Assembly: GCA_034421095.1 (NCBI GenBank)
Contig: DAOUKR010000015.1
Span: 82,738 to 146,737, forward strand
From: JAGWBG01 sp034421095
GTDB lineage: Bacteria > Chloroflexota > Dehalococcoidia > Lucifugimonadales > JAGWBF01
DNA: 64,000 nucleotides
Direction: 5' to 3'
This document shows positions 40,977 to 49,762 of this stretch, piece by piece. Each line of letters starts with the position of its first letter. Position 1 is the stretch's first letter. The notes under the pieces were generated by a model. It was not told the DNA's origin. It saw only the letters and a list, made by a program, of their open reading frames with translations, and ran no database searches. The position numbers and the translations under genes are program-made.

Positions 40977-42383
40977 TCACACCGCCGGAGGCCTCATGGT
41001 GTGCCAGGGGTTATGCTGCTCGTAGGCGTGGGCCACCTTCAAGGCCACCGCATCCCCGCCGGGCCGACCCATAATCTGGAGTCCAATGGGCAGTCTCTGG
41101 GAGTTAAAGCCGCAGGGCACGGTGACTGCGGGTGCGCTGGCAAGGTTGGCGACACGAGTGTAGAGGTACGGAAGGCGTCCCACCATCTCCTTGCTGGTAA
41201 TCACCGGGTCCTCCTCCACAGGCTGAGCGCACTTCCCCGAAGTGGGCAATATCAGCACGTCGTACCTCTCCAGGGCCTCGTGGACCTGCTGACGGAGCAA
41301 GCTCCTGAGCTTCTGTGCCTTGTAGTAGGCCTGAGCAGGTATGATACTACCGGTGAGGAGACCTATGCGGTTGTCGTGTCCGAAATCCTGGAGGCGGTCC
41401 CTGACCCAGTCGCGATAAGTCCCGGCAGGCTCCACGTTCAGCAGCACACCGGACATCACGCTGGCATATTCGGTAAGTGGCAGGGAAATCTCGTCCACCG
41501 ACGCCCCTATCTCGCCCAGCACGGTGGTCGCCTTGACGAAGGCCTCCCTGACGTCCGTCTCCACCAGGTTGTTGTTGAGCTGCTCTGCTATCACACCTAT
41601 GCGCATACCGCTTATGTTGCCGTCCAGGGCGCTCCTGTAGTCCGGCACTGGAATATCCCAGGTATAGGCGTCCTTGGGGTCGTGTCCGGCAATAGCCCCA
41701 AGGGTGATGGCGGCGTCCTCCACGGTCCGGGATATGGGGCCAACCGTGTCCATGGACCAGACTCCGGGCATCACTCCGTAGCGGCTCACCAGGCCCCAGC
41801 TGGGCCTGTGGCCCACCAGCCCGCACCAGGTGGCGGGGAAGCGTATGGAGCCTCCCGTGTCCTCACCCAGAGAGGTAGCGCAGAGGAAGGCAGCGGTCCC
41901 GGCGCCGGAACCCCCGCTTGAGCCTCCTGCGTACGTGTCCAGGTTCCAGGGGTTTCGGGGCGTGCTGAACCGGTGGGTGAAACCGGTTATGGCGAACTCG
42001 GTGACGTTGGTCTTGCCCAGAAGAATGGCCCCGGCCTTCTTCAGGTTGGCCACTACGGTGGCATCCTCATCGGGAACGAAGTCTGCCAGGATGCGGGAGC
42101 CGCCGGTAGAGCGTATGCCCTTGCTCCAGAACTGGTCCTTCACGGCTACGGGTACTCCGTGCATGGGGCCGAGATAGTTCCCCTGAGAGATGGCCCGCTC
42201 CGCTTCCCGTGCATCCTCAAGGGCCTGGTTGCGGCATACGGTAAGGTAGGCATTGAACTTGAAGTCCAAGTCTTCAATCCGCTCAAGATAGGCTTCTGTG
42301 GCCTCCACGGGGGAGACCTCCTTCCGCTCTATCAGTCGCGAAAGCTCCGTGGCAGACAGGAATGGTATATCTACTTTGTCCAT
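40977..42383 (-). CDS. Amidase-signature family hydrolase
   Basis: 468 residues. The Ser-cisSer-Lys triad is Lys82 (VAVKDQFWSKG), Ser156 (AGGSSGGSGAGTAA) and Ser179 (EDTGGSIRFPATWCGLVG). It resembles GatA and AtzF/biuret-type amidases; without GatB nearby, a catabolic amidase is more likely than tRNA amidotransferase. A GatC-like short ORF lies upstream across a repeat. RBS AAAGGAGT. Substrate unknown. Confidence 0.9.
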   Translation of the reverse strand: MDKVDIPFLSATELSRLIERKEVSPVEATEAYLERIEDLDFKFNAYLTVCRNQALEDAREAERAISQGNYLGPMHGVPVAVKDQFWSKGIRSTGGSRILADFVPDEDATVVANLKKAGAILLGKTNVTEFAITGFTHRFSTPRNPWNLDTYAGGSSGGSGAGTAAFLCATSLGEDTGGSIRFPATWCGLVGHRPSWGLVSRYGVMPGVWSMDTVGPISRTVEDAAITLGAIAGHDPKDAYTWDIPVPDYRSALDGNISGMRIGVIAEQLNNNLVETDVREAFVKATTVLGEIGASVDEISLPLTEYASVMSGVLLNVEPAGTYRDWVRDRLQDFGHDNRIGLLTGSIIPAQAYYKAQKLRSLLRQQVHEALERYDVLILPTSGKCAQPVEEDPVITSKEMVGRLPYLYTRVANLASAPAVTVPCGFNSQRLPIGLQIMGRPGGDAVALKVAHAYEQHNPWHTMRPPAV

Positions 42384-42409
42384 ACCGACTCCTTTCCTCG
42401 ACTCTTATT

Positions 42410-42525
42410 GTCATTCCGAGTGCAGCGAGGGTTCCGGGGCGTTTCGTCTAAAGCATCGTAGCCTTGCGGGCAAGGTCCTTGGACCCCTTTCGCCTTCGGC
42501 GGGCCGCAGGCGGATTCGGAATGAC
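42410..42525. repeat. Dispersed inverted repeat, family A
   Basis: GTCATTCCGAG (42410-42420) to CGGATTCGGAATGAC (ending 42525), with CGCCTTCGGCGGGCC inside. It lies between the amidase and its GatC-like neighbour and is the main content of that 221-bp gap. Confidence 0.8.
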
Positions 42526-42604
42526 AGTGGGAGCGCTTCGTTCTTGTGCGCCGAGATATATGGGCGTTGCTGGAATCATGCGAAGGCATGCTCCAGCCTT
42601 CCGG

Positions 42605-42790
42605 CTATTGACTCGGGGGCAGGATAATCGGCAGCGGCTCGACGCTCTCCCAGCCGGGGGGATTGATTCCGTCCAGGGCCTCAAGGAGGGCGTTGATGCT
42701 GTACATCACCTCTGTCAGTTCCGGGTCCTGTATGTCCAACCCTACGGCTTTACCCATAGCCCTTACTTCATCTTTAGTCAGGTCGGCCAT
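42605..42790 (-). CDS. GatC/AtzG-like small protein
   Basis: 61 residues. MADLTKDEVRAMGKAVGLDI, then LTEVMYSINALLEALDGI, follows the helix pattern of GatC (L-x-x-E-V-x-x-x-A-x-x-x-x-L). In AtzG-AtzE and GatCAB systems such a small protein wraps around the amidase and is needed for its stability. The amidase gene is downstream in the same direction after 221 bp containing a repeat, so a partner role is an inference. Strong AAGGAGGATAAC ribosome site. Confidence 0.65.
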   Translation of the reverse strand: MADLTKDEVRAMGKAVGLDIQDPELTEVMYSINALLEALDGINPPGWESVEPLPIILPPSQ

Positions 42791-42890
42791 GTTATCCTCC
42801 TTGCTCCTTCTAGTAGATTAGATTGATTAAGGTATAATAGGGTGGGTATATGTCCACATCATACTCTAACAAATAGGGCCTGGTGTCAAG

Positions 42891-43931
42891 ATGGATGGAC
42901 CGGAGAGGGCCAGCGACAGCATTGTCGTCAAGGACCTGGTCAAGGTGTACAAGGGCGGAGTCAGGGCCGTGGATGGCGTGAGCTTTGAGGTGAAGGCGAG
43001 GGAACTCTTCGCCTTTCTGGGGCCTAACGGCGCGGGCAAAAGCACCACAATCAAGATTCTCACCACCCTTCTCAAGCCGACCTCGGGCACCGCCGAAGTG
43101 CTGGGCATGGACGTAAAGACACACTCGGCGAGAGTCCGCAGCAGCATCGGCTACGCTGCCCAGGAGGTGGGGATTGACGAGAACGCTACGGGGCGGGAGA
43201 ACCTGGTGTTGTATGGCCACTTCTATCGGCTGGACGGCAAGACGATTCGCCGCAGGGCGGACGAGCTTCTGGATCTGATGGACCTGACCGAAGAGTCGGG
43301 ACGACAGGTGGCGACCTACTCCGGGGGTATGCGAAAGCGTCTTGACCTGGCTATATCAATCATTCACCAGCCCCAGGTGCTCATCCTCGACGAGCCTACC
43401 GTGGGTCTGGACCCCCAGACTCGCGGCCACATCGGTGATTACATCCGCAACCTGGTCCAGGAGTTGGGGATTACCGTACTGTTTACCACCCATTACATGG
43501 ATGAGGCGGACAAGCTGTCGGACCGCATCGCCATCATAGACCACGGCAAGATTATCACTTCGGGAACGCCCCAGGAGCTTAAAGATGAGATAAGCGGGGA
43601 CGTGGTGAGTCTCACCCTGACCACAGACGGCGCGGCCACGTCGGACGGCGTGCTGGACAGCAGCAGAGATATGCTCCGGCACCAGCCCTTCGTCAGAGAG
43701 ATACAGGAGATTGACGGCAACCTGAACGTGTACGTGGAGAAGGGAGAGACCGACCTGCCGCGTATCCTGAGAGTCATGGACGGCAACGGTCTCACCGTAC
43801 AGACCATCTCCCTTTCTCGACCCACGCTCGATGACGTTTTTCTTAAATACACCGGGCGGACCATGCGAGACGAGGAGGGCCAGCGTACCACGTGGGCCAG
43901 GATGCAGCGAGAAGTGAGGAGGAGAAAGTGA
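42891..43931 (+). CDS. ABC-2-type transporter ATP-binding protein (DrrA-like)
   Basis: 346 residues. Walker A GPNGAGKSTTIKIL, signature YSGGMRKRLDLA, Walker B LILDEPTVGLDPQ and switch His in FTTHYMDEADKLSDRIAII. The C-terminal 100 residues (after GDVVSLTLTTDG) form the extra domain typical of DrrA/NodI-type exporters. Starts ATG 42891 with no strong ribosome site. A perfect TATAAT lies at 42833-42838, 52 bp upstream, with a poor -35. Confidence 0.92.
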   Translation: MDGPERASDSIVVKDLVKVYKGGVRAVDGVSFEVKARELFAFLGPNGAGKSTTIKILTTLLKPTSGTAEVLGMDVKTHSARVRSSIGYAAQEVGIDENATGRENLVLYGHFYRLDGKTIRRRADELLDLMDLTEESGRQVATYSGGMRKRLDLAISIIHQPQVLILDEPTVGLDPQTRGHIGDYIRNLVQELGITVLFTTHYMDEADKLSDRIAIIDHGKIITSGTPQELKDEISGDVVSLTLTTDGAATSDGVLDSSRDMLRHQPFVREIQEIDGNLNVYVEKGETDLPRILRVMDGNGLTVQTISLSRPTLDDVFLKYTGRTMRDEEGQRTTWARMQREVRRRK

Positions 43932-44695
43932 ACGCTTTCTCGGATACCTGGTACTTGTTCATGCGGCATATCAAAGTGTCCTTGCGGACTCCCATCTGGC
44001 TTTTCGTAAACTTGGTCCAACCCCTGGTGTGGCTGCTCCTCTTCAGCCGGGTATTCGAGAGAATGGTGGACTTGCCCGGGTTCACCAGCGATAGCTACCT
44101 CCAGTTTTTCGCTCCGGGAGTCATCATTATGACTGTCCTGTTCGGTTCTGCCTGGACAGGCATGAACATGATTCAGGATATGGACCTGGGTATACTGGAC
44201 AAGATGCTGGCGACGCCCGTGACCCGTGTGTCAATCGTGCTGGGCCAGGTCTTTGGCTCGGTGTCCACCCTGGTGGTACAGGCCCTGCTAATCTTCCTCA
44301 TAGCTTGGATTATGGGCGTTGACATAGCTACCGGGTTCCCCGGCGTGCTTCTTACCGTGGTCATCGTGACCATGCTCGGACTGGGTTTTGCAGGTCTCTC
44401 CAACGGCCTGGCTATCGTGATGAAGAGGCCCGACCCCCTGATAGCGTTCATCAGCTTCATCACCCTGCCGCTGATGTTCCTTTCGTCCGCCATGGTGCCC
44501 AGTGATTTGCTCCCGGGATGGATTCAGGTGGCCAAGACCTTCAATCCTGTGAGCCATGCGGTCGAGTCGGTGAGAAGCCTGGTGATAGTGGGGTACGAGT
44601 GGAATGTGATATTTCCAGACCTGCTTATCCTTGGAGGGATTGCAGGGCTCATGGTGGTCTGGGCCACGTTCATGTTTCGCTTCCGCACCATCTGA
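43928..44695 (+). CDS. ABC-2-type transporter permease
   Basis: 255 residues, six helices. Start placed at GTG 43928, in a GTGA overlap with the ATPase stop and following AGGAGGAGAAA. PIWLFVNLVQPLVWLLLFSR, FAPGVIIMTVLFGSAWTGMN and SFITLPLMFLSSAMVPSDLL are ABC2_membrane motifs. With the ATPase it forms a two-gene exporter for drugs, lipids or polysaccharides; the cargo is not evident. Confidence 0.9.
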   Translation: MNAFSDTWYLFMRHIKVSLRTPIWLFVNLVQPLVWLLLFSRVFERMVDLPGFTSDSYLQFFAPGVIIMTVLFGSAWTGMNMIQDMDLGILDKMLATPVTRVSIVLGQVFGSVSTLVVQALLIFLIAWIMGVDIATGFPGVLLTVVIVTMLGLGFAGLSNGLAIVMKRPDPLIAFISFITLPLMFLSSAMVPSDLLPGWIQVAKTFNPVSHAVESVRSLVIVGYEWNVIFPDLLILGGIAGLMVVWATFMFRFRTI

Positions 44696-44822
44696 GAAGG
44701 TGTTTCTGAAGTGGCGTCCCAAGCCTCCTCTCCCTTGATGGGAGAGGATTGAGGTGAGGGTGATACCCCTCATCCCAGCCTTCTCCCGCAAGGGAGAAAG
44801 GGCTTTACAAACATCCTCTAAG
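44696..44822. repeat. Family B MITE-like element between convergent genes
   Basis: GAAGGTGTTTCTGAAGTGGC at the left end and GGCTTTACAAACATCCTCTA at the right are inverted (AGAAGGTGTTTCTGAA against AGAGGATGTTTGTAAA). Inside are two hairpins: CTCTCCCTTGATGGGAGAG and CCTTCTCCCGCAAGGGAGAAAGG. It begins right after the permease stop and may serve as terminator for both convergent genes. Confidence 0.75.
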
Positions 44823-44829
44823 AGACTTA

Positions 44830-45306
44830 TTAGCCCTTCTTCCAGAACTGCCATCCTCGCTTTTCGGGCTTTGCGTTTCCCTCTGCGGACGTGGCAGCCA
44901 CTTCTTCTGCCTGGACCGATGCCTCGCCAGACGACGCTGCGGGTGGAGCCGGCTCCGGCTCCTCCCCCGCCGACTGAGCGGTGTCAGCCGGTGCGTCGGT
45001 CTGGGGGGACTCGTCCGATGCTGGTCCGGCAGCTCCTGTTGGAAGGAGGCGCACCTCCGGCTCCACCTCCAAATCCAGGTCGCCTCCAAACAGGTCCCAG
45101 GGATGAAAGGACTCAACGAAGAATTTAGCTTCTTCGATGGTTGCGAATCCTTTCTGGGCACGGCCGGGGTCATAGGTATTGGTTTTTGCCAGGGCGTCGA
45201 ACCCGCGAGGGGTCTTGCGAACGGCTCCCACCTCAACCTCGCTCTCATCATGCAAGGCCAATATCAGACGCTGACCCATCCTGCGCTCTTGCCAGTATAG
45301 TTTCAT
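44830..45306 (-). CDS. Hypothetical protein with low-complexity acidic tail
   Basis: 158 residues. Start placed at ATG 45306 (RBS AAGGAGAA); a GTG eight codons upstream is possible. Residues 1-85 are a compact, mixed alpha/beta domain (MKLYWQERRMGQRLILALHD start, KTPRGFDALAKTNTYDP, KGFATIEEAKFFVESFHPWD). The remaining half is Pro/Ala/Glu/Ser-rich and probably disordered, ending in a basic aromatic tip KRGWQFWKK. I do not recognise the family. The tip could interact with membrane lipids. Confidence 0.6.
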   Translation of the reverse strand: MKLYWQERRMGQRLILALHDESEVEVGAVRKTPRGFDALAKTNTYDPGRAQKGFATIEEAKFFVESFHPWDLFGGDLDLEVEPEVRLLPTGAAGPASDESPQTDAPADTAQSAGEEPEPAPPAASSGEASVQAEEVAATSAEGNAKPEKRGWQFWKKG

Positions 45307-45351
45307 AGCCGGGACTTCTCCTTTTCCCACTTTGATTGACTACCAATGCGG

Positions 45352-46137
45352 CTATCGTTGTGCCATGCCATGTTTCTGGCGCACCAGCGGCTCCGGGTTG
45401 TCGGTGACTGCGGCATCAAGCCCAATCTCTCCCAAACGCCTCATGTCAGTACATACGTCCAGGTCCCATCCGGCCACTGGCTTGCCCTGGGAATGAAACC
45501 TGGACAGCAACTCGGGGGTCAGGGTACGCCGGTCCGGGGCCAGCCAGTGGGGCTTCACCATCGGGCTCAGCCAGCGTGCCCGCAAGGGCAGGGGATGGCG
45601 GCCTGACCAGATGTAGCCCCGGGTAATCCGGGGGCCTATGGCCCTGACGAAGGCCATCGCCAGGGGATTGAAGCTGGCTACCATCGTGCTTTCCCACCGA
45701 TTATACCTGCGTATTGTGTCAACTACCCTGGTTGCCAGAATCGCTACTCCAGCCCCACGAGCTTTAATCTCCACGTATATGGGGAAGCATGCTGGCAGCG
45801 CCTCAAAGACCTCAACCAACGTCGGGACCTGCTCCCCGCTGAACTGGGGGCTGTACCAGGAGCCTGCGTCCAGGTGTTTCACCTCTTCAAGGGTGTGTGA
45901 CCCCACCGCCCCATGCCCGGTTGTGGTCCGTTCCAGGCGTCTGTCATGGATGACCACCACATGCCTGTCCCTGGTCAGCCTGACGTCCAACTCTATGGCG
46001 TCCGCTCCCACCTCCAGTGCCTTGCGGAAGGCAGCCAGGGTGTTCTCGGGAGCCATGCCTGCACCCCCTCGATGGGCTATTACCAGAGGGTATTCCAAGG
46101 AGCCTGGGGCGATTTTCCAGCTACTGCTCTGTCCCAT
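45352..46137 (-). CDS. Glycerophosphodiester phosphodiesterase (GDPD)
   Basis: 261 residues from ATG 46137; upstream codons to 46329 run through a repeat remnant and are not family-like. VIAHRGGAGMAPENTLAAFR, then DAIELDVRLTRDRHVVVIHD, holds the catalytic His, Glu and Asp plus a metal. Cleaves glycerophosphodiesters to glycerol-3-phosphate and an alcohol, a phosphate-scavenging or lipid-turnover step. No signal peptide is evident. No clear ribosome site precedes the ATG. Confidence 0.88.
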   Translation of the reverse strand: MGQSSSWKIAPGSLEYPLVIAHRGGAGMAPENTLAAFRKALEVGADAIELDVRLTRDRHVVVIHDRRLERTTTGHGAVGSHTLEEVKHLDAGSWYSPQFSGEQVPTLVEVFEALPACFPIYVEIKARGAGVAILATRVVDTIRRYNRWESTMVASFNPLAMAFVRAIGPRITRGYIWSGRHPLPLRARWLSPMVKPHWLAPDRRTLTPELLSRFHSQGKPVAGWDLDVCTDMRRLGEIGLDAAVTDNPEPLVRQKHGMAQR

Positions 46138-46464
46138 GTTCAAGTGTAGTATGACGCTACTATGGCTATTACGCAATGCCCAAACAAGTATCAGAGGGAA
46201 GCGCAAAACTCGGATTATGTCTGAGTCTGCCACTCCCGCTCTTACGTCGTCCTTCCGGCTCAAGGTTCGCCACGGCGAATCTACCGGAGGTACGACCGGA
46301 ATGATGACGTGACGCAGGCTGTGGCTCAATGTGTAGTTTTACACTTCCTTCCCCATGTTTGTGAGGCTTGTCAGGCGGCGCAATGGAGAGTAGAGTATCA
46401 GGCAAGCGGGGCTCGCCCTGCAACCCCCACGTTTACGAGGTAAAATCCGGCGGGAGGTGAAGCC
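46138..46464. other. Divergent intergenic region
   Basis: 327 bp between the GDPD start and a ThDP-enzyme gene, without a supported gene. It contains a decayed family A copy (46219-46312) and otherwise no motif I can support. Confidence 0.6.
46219..46312. repeat. Degenerate family A repeat
   Basis: CGTCGTCCTTCCGGCTC and GACCGGAATGATGACGTG mark the inverted ends, with GGTTCGCCACGGCGAATC as an inner hairpin. Confidence 0.55.
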
Positions 46465-48138
46465 ATGCCCAGGATGACCGGTGGCCGATTTCTTGCAGAG
46501 ACCCTGAGCGGGTACGGCGTAACCCATGCCTTTTTCGTGCCCGCGATAGTGAGACGGGCGTTGGTCGAGATGGAGAAAGTGGGTATTCAACGGATAGTTA
46601 CCCACGGGGAGAAGGCAGCAGCCTACATGGCCGACGGATACGCCCGGGCCGCCGGGCGTCCCGGTGTCTGCATGGCCCAGACGGTCGGGGCGGCCAACCT
46701 GGCGGCAGGGCTGCAGGACGCTTACCTGGGACTGTCCCCGGTCATAGCCATCACGGGACACAGACCCCTGATGCACCAGTACCGCAACTCCTACCAGGAG
46801 ATAGCCCACTTCTCGGCCTTCGAGCCGGTCACCAAGTACAACGTGGTCGTGGACAGCGTGGAGCAACTGCCCCACCTTCTACGTCAGGCGTTCAGGGAAG
46901 CCACGTCCGGCGCGCCCGGGCCGGTGCACCTGGACTTTCAAGGAGCACAGGGAGAGGTTATAGCTGAAGGCGAGGCCGATCTGGAAGTGATGGTAGAGGA
47001 GAAATTTTCACGGATCCCCGCCATTCGCCTGGAGCCGGAGGCTGAGATGGTCAGGGAGGCGGCCAGAGTGCTGTCCGAGGCCCGCAGGCCGATAATCGTA
47101 GCCGGTGGAGGCGTCACCACGTCCCAGGCCAAAGGGGAAGTGGTGGAGCTGGCCGAGATGCTCTCCATCCCGGTGGCAACTTCCCTCAATGCCAAGGGCA
47201 CCATACCCGACCACCATCCTCTGTCGGTAGGGGTGGTCGGGTCCTACTCCCGATGGTGCGCCAATCGTGCCGTGGCAGAGGCCGACCTGGTGCTGTTCAT
47301 CGGGAGCCACACCGGCAGCCAGGTCACGCTCGACTGGCAGATTCCGCCCATGGGCACCCCGGTCATCCAGATAGATATTGACCCCTCTCAGCTTGGAAGA
47401 AGCTATCCCAGCAGGGTAGCCCTCCAGGGCGATGCCAAGGTAACGACACGTAGGCTAATCGAAGCCCTGGAACAGATAGGCCCACGGACTGAGTGGGTCA
47501 ACCGTGTACAGCAGCTTGTGGGGGACTGGCGCGCCGAGTCGGAACAGATGCTCAACTCCGATGCCGTACCCATCCGGCCGGAGCGCATCTGCAAGGAAAT
47601 CACCGACTTCCTGCCCTTGGACGCCCTGGTAGTGTCGGACACGGGCCACTCCGGGATATGGACAGGCACCATGATGGACCTGAAGTCGCCGGACCAGAGC
47701 TACATCCGGTGTGCAGGCTCCCTGGGATGGGGGCTTTCGGCAGCCCTGGGGGCAAAGTGCGCCGTCCCTGAGCGTCCCGTGCTGTGCTTCTCCGGGGACG
47801 GAGGGTTCTGGTATCACATAGCCGAGTTGGAAACTGCCGTCCGATACGGTATCAACGTCGTGGTTGTGGTAAACAACAACCGCTCCCTGAACCAGGAAAA
47901 GAGGGGCACGGAAGGAACGTACGCCGGGGAACCGGGCGACTCGGACGCAATCTGGCATTTCACTGATGTCAACTTCGCCAGGGTAGCCCAGGACATCGGC
48001 TGTTTCGGCATCAGGGTTGAGAAGCCGGGCGACCTCGGGTCTGCCCTGGAGCAGGCGCTGGCCTCGGGCAGGCCGGCGGTGGTTGACGTAGCCAGCGACA
48101 TGGAGGGCATAGCGGCCCCGCCATGGAGTGGACAGTAG
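46465..48138 (+). CDS. Thiamine-diphosphate-dependent enzyme (acetolactate synthase-like)
   Basis: 557 residues in the three-domain ThDP fold. The N-terminal domain has the catalytic Glu in THGEKAAAYMADGYARAAGR; the C-terminal one has the ThDP-Mg motif SGDGGFWYHIAELETAVRYG, then NNN. The middle domain binds FAD in some members. No ilvH-type regulatory subunit is nearby, so a specialised 2-oxo-acid carboligase or decarboxylase is as likely as acetolactate synthase. Ribosome site CGGGAGGTGAAG. Confidence 0.88.
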   Translation: MPRMTGGRFLAETLSGYGVTHAFFVPAIVRRALVEMEKVGIQRIVTHGEKAAAYMADGYARAAGRPGVCMAQTVGAANLAAGLQDAYLGLSPVIAITGHRPLMHQYRNSYQEIAHFSAFEPVTKYNVVVDSVEQLPHLLRQAFREATSGAPGPVHLDFQGAQGEVIAEGEADLEVMVEEKFSRIPAIRLEPEAEMVREAARVLSEARRPIIVAGGGVTTSQAKGEVVELAEMLSIPVATSLNAKGTIPDHHPLSVGVVGSYSRWCANRAVAEADLVLFIGSHTGSQVTLDWQIPPMGTPVIQIDIDPSQLGRSYPSRVALQGDAKVTTRRLIEALEQIGPRTEWVNRVQQLVGDWRAESEQMLNSDAVPIRPERICKEITDFLPLDALVVSDTGHSGIWTGTMMDLKSPDQSYIRCAGSLGWGLSAALGAKCAVPERPVLCFSGDGGFWYHIAELETAVRYGINVVVVVNNNRSLNQEKRGTEGTYAGEPGDSDAIWHFTDVNFARVAQDIGCFGIRVEKPGDLGSALEQALASGRPAVVDVASDMEGIAAPPWSGQ

Positions 48139-48154
48139 CCGCCCCTACCATTCT

Positions 48155-48307
48155 GCTAGGTGATGTTTCCAAATATGTTGCATCAGGCCTCCTCTCCCTT
48201 GATGGGAGAGGATTGAGGTGAGGGTGAAGGGTGCATCATCAGTAACTCCCCCCTCATCCTAACCTTCTCCCACCAGGGGAGAAGGCATTTGGGAATCTCC
48301 CTCTTAG
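48155..48307. repeat. Family B MITE-like element between convergent genes
   Basis: Left end AGGTGATGTTTCCAAATA and right end GCATTTGGGAATCTCCCTCTTAG are imperfect inverted repeats. The core has CTCTCCCTTGATGGGAGAG and CTTCTCCCACCAGGGGAGAAG hairpins. It fills the gap between two convergent genes. Confidence 0.75.
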
Positions 48308-48311
48308 AACC

Positions 48312-49484
48312 CTACCGGCGCGCGCCGGACACAAAGCCCCCCAGTCGCTCCAGGGCCTTTCTGATATTCTCCTGGGAGTTGGCGTAGGAGAGCCGGACAT
48401 AGCCCTCGCCGAATGCGCCAAAGGACGTGCCGGACAGCAGGGCCACCCCGGCCTCGTTGAGCGCCCTCTCCTGGAACTCCTGGCTGGGGATTCCGGTTCC
48501 CTTTATGCTGGGGAAAGCATAGAAAGCGCCTTCCGGCTCCGGACAGGCGATGCCGGGTATCTGACGCAGGCCCTCGGCGATAATCTTCCGCCTGCGCCCG
48601 AACTCCTCCACCATATCCCTGACTGGCTCCTGGGGACCTTCCAGGGCCTTGATGGCGGCTCGCTGGGTGAAGGAGGCGGCGCAGGAGACGCTGTTCACTG
48701 CCAGTTTCACAATATGGGGCACCAGTGGCTCGGGGAAAACCCCGTAACCCAGCCGCCATCCGGTCATGGCGTAGCTCTTGGAGAATCCGTCCAGTATGAT
48801 GGTGCGGTCAGCCATTCCCGGAAGAGAGGCAATGGTGTGGTGCTCTCCCTGGTAGATGATGTCCTTGTACACCTCGTCGGAGAGGACGTATATATCATCC
48901 CGCCCCTTGAGCATCGCGGCGATGGCCTCCAGGTCCTCCCGGGACATTACCGATCCGGTGGGATTCTGGGGCGAGTTGATAATGATGAGCCTGGTGCGGG
49001 AGTTGATTTTGGAGGCGAGGTCGTCAATATCGGGATGATACCCCTTTCCCTCCAGGAGACGCATGGGAACGGCCTTAGCGCCGCAGAACCTGATCATGGA
49101 CTCGAAGATTGGAAAGCCGGGGTTGGGGTAGATTATCTCCACGCCCCGTTGGGCCAGGGCCAGGATTGTGTAGAACATGATGGGCTTGGCCCCTGGCGTC
49201 ACTACAACCTGATTGGGGCTAACGGCAACGCCCCTGGTCTCGCCCACGTTTCGAGCTATTGATTCCCGCAACTCAGGCAGCCCTGGGGTAGGGCCGTAGT
49301 GGGTGTAACCCTGGCGCAGCGCCTCCGCCCCCTCCTCGACGATGTGGGAGGGGGTGTCAAAGTCGGGTTCTCCTATCTCCAGGTGGATTATCTCCTTGCC
49401 CTGTGCCTCAAGTGCTCTGGCCTTCGCCAGCACCTCGAAAGCGGTTTCGGTGCCCAGGCTCATCATCTTTCTCGACACTACCAT
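48312..49484 (-). CDS. PLP-dependent aminotransferase (aspartate aminotransferase fold I)
   Basis: 390 residues from ATG 49484 (RBS GAGGAATGG). GEPDFDTPSHIVEEGAEALR, NPGFPIFESMIRF, NSPQNPTGSVMSREDLEAIA, DEVYKDIIYQGE and the PLP Lys in DGFSKSYAMTGWRLGYGVFP. The terminal Arg that binds substrate carboxylate lies in VRLSYAN. Probable amino-donor is aspartate or another common amino acid; family members include aromatic and alanine enzymes. Confidence 0.92.
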   Translation of the reverse strand: MVVSRKMMSLGTETAFEVLAKARALEAQGKEIIHLEIGEPDFDTPSHIVEEGAEALRQGYTHYGPTPGLPELRESIARNVGETRGVAVSPNQVVVTPGAKPIMFYTILALAQRGVEIIYPNPGFPIFESMIRFCGAKAVPMRLLEGKGYHPDIDDLASKINSRTRLIIINSPQNPTGSVMSREDLEAIAAMLKGRDDIYVLSDEVYKDIIYQGEHHTIASLPGMADRTIILDGFSKSYAMTGWRLGYGVFPEPLVPHIVKLAVNSVSCAASFTQRAAIKALEGPQEPVRDMVEEFGRRRKIIAEGLRQIPGIACPEPEGAFYAFPSIKGTGIPSQEFQERALNEAGVALLSGTSFGAFGEGYVRLSYANSQENIRKALERLGGFVSGARR

Positions 49485-49606
49485 ATCCCATTCCTCATCT
49501 GGTCTAACTTGAAGCATACTACATGCCTGCGCCCTAGTTTACATTATCAGGATGGTATTTTCATTATTGACCAGCCAGCAATAGGAATACTCCACGGTGG
49601 ATTTCA

Positions 49607-49635
49607 TTGAACAATCACCGGATGTTGTGTATCAT
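49607..49635 (+). promoter_or_regulatory. Candidate promoter of the selenoprotein gene
   Basis: TTGAAC (49607-49612), 17 bp, TATCAT (49630-49635). The ATG is 128 bp downstream. Confidence 0.5.
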
Positions 49636-49762
49636 TACGGGTGTGGCGCCGGCAACCGGCAACCGGATTTGAAGTATATATAGCGAGGCCGGTGGACCTG
49701 ACCTCAAAGACGATGTGGCGGGACATGATTACACTTCCTTGCTCGAAGGCAACATCAAGGGA

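Noticed and set aside
43892..43927. ATG start for the ABC permease 12 codons upstream
   Set aside because: The extension MGQDAARSEEEK lies in the end of the ATPase gene; the GTG at 43928 has a better ribosome site and a stop-start overlap.
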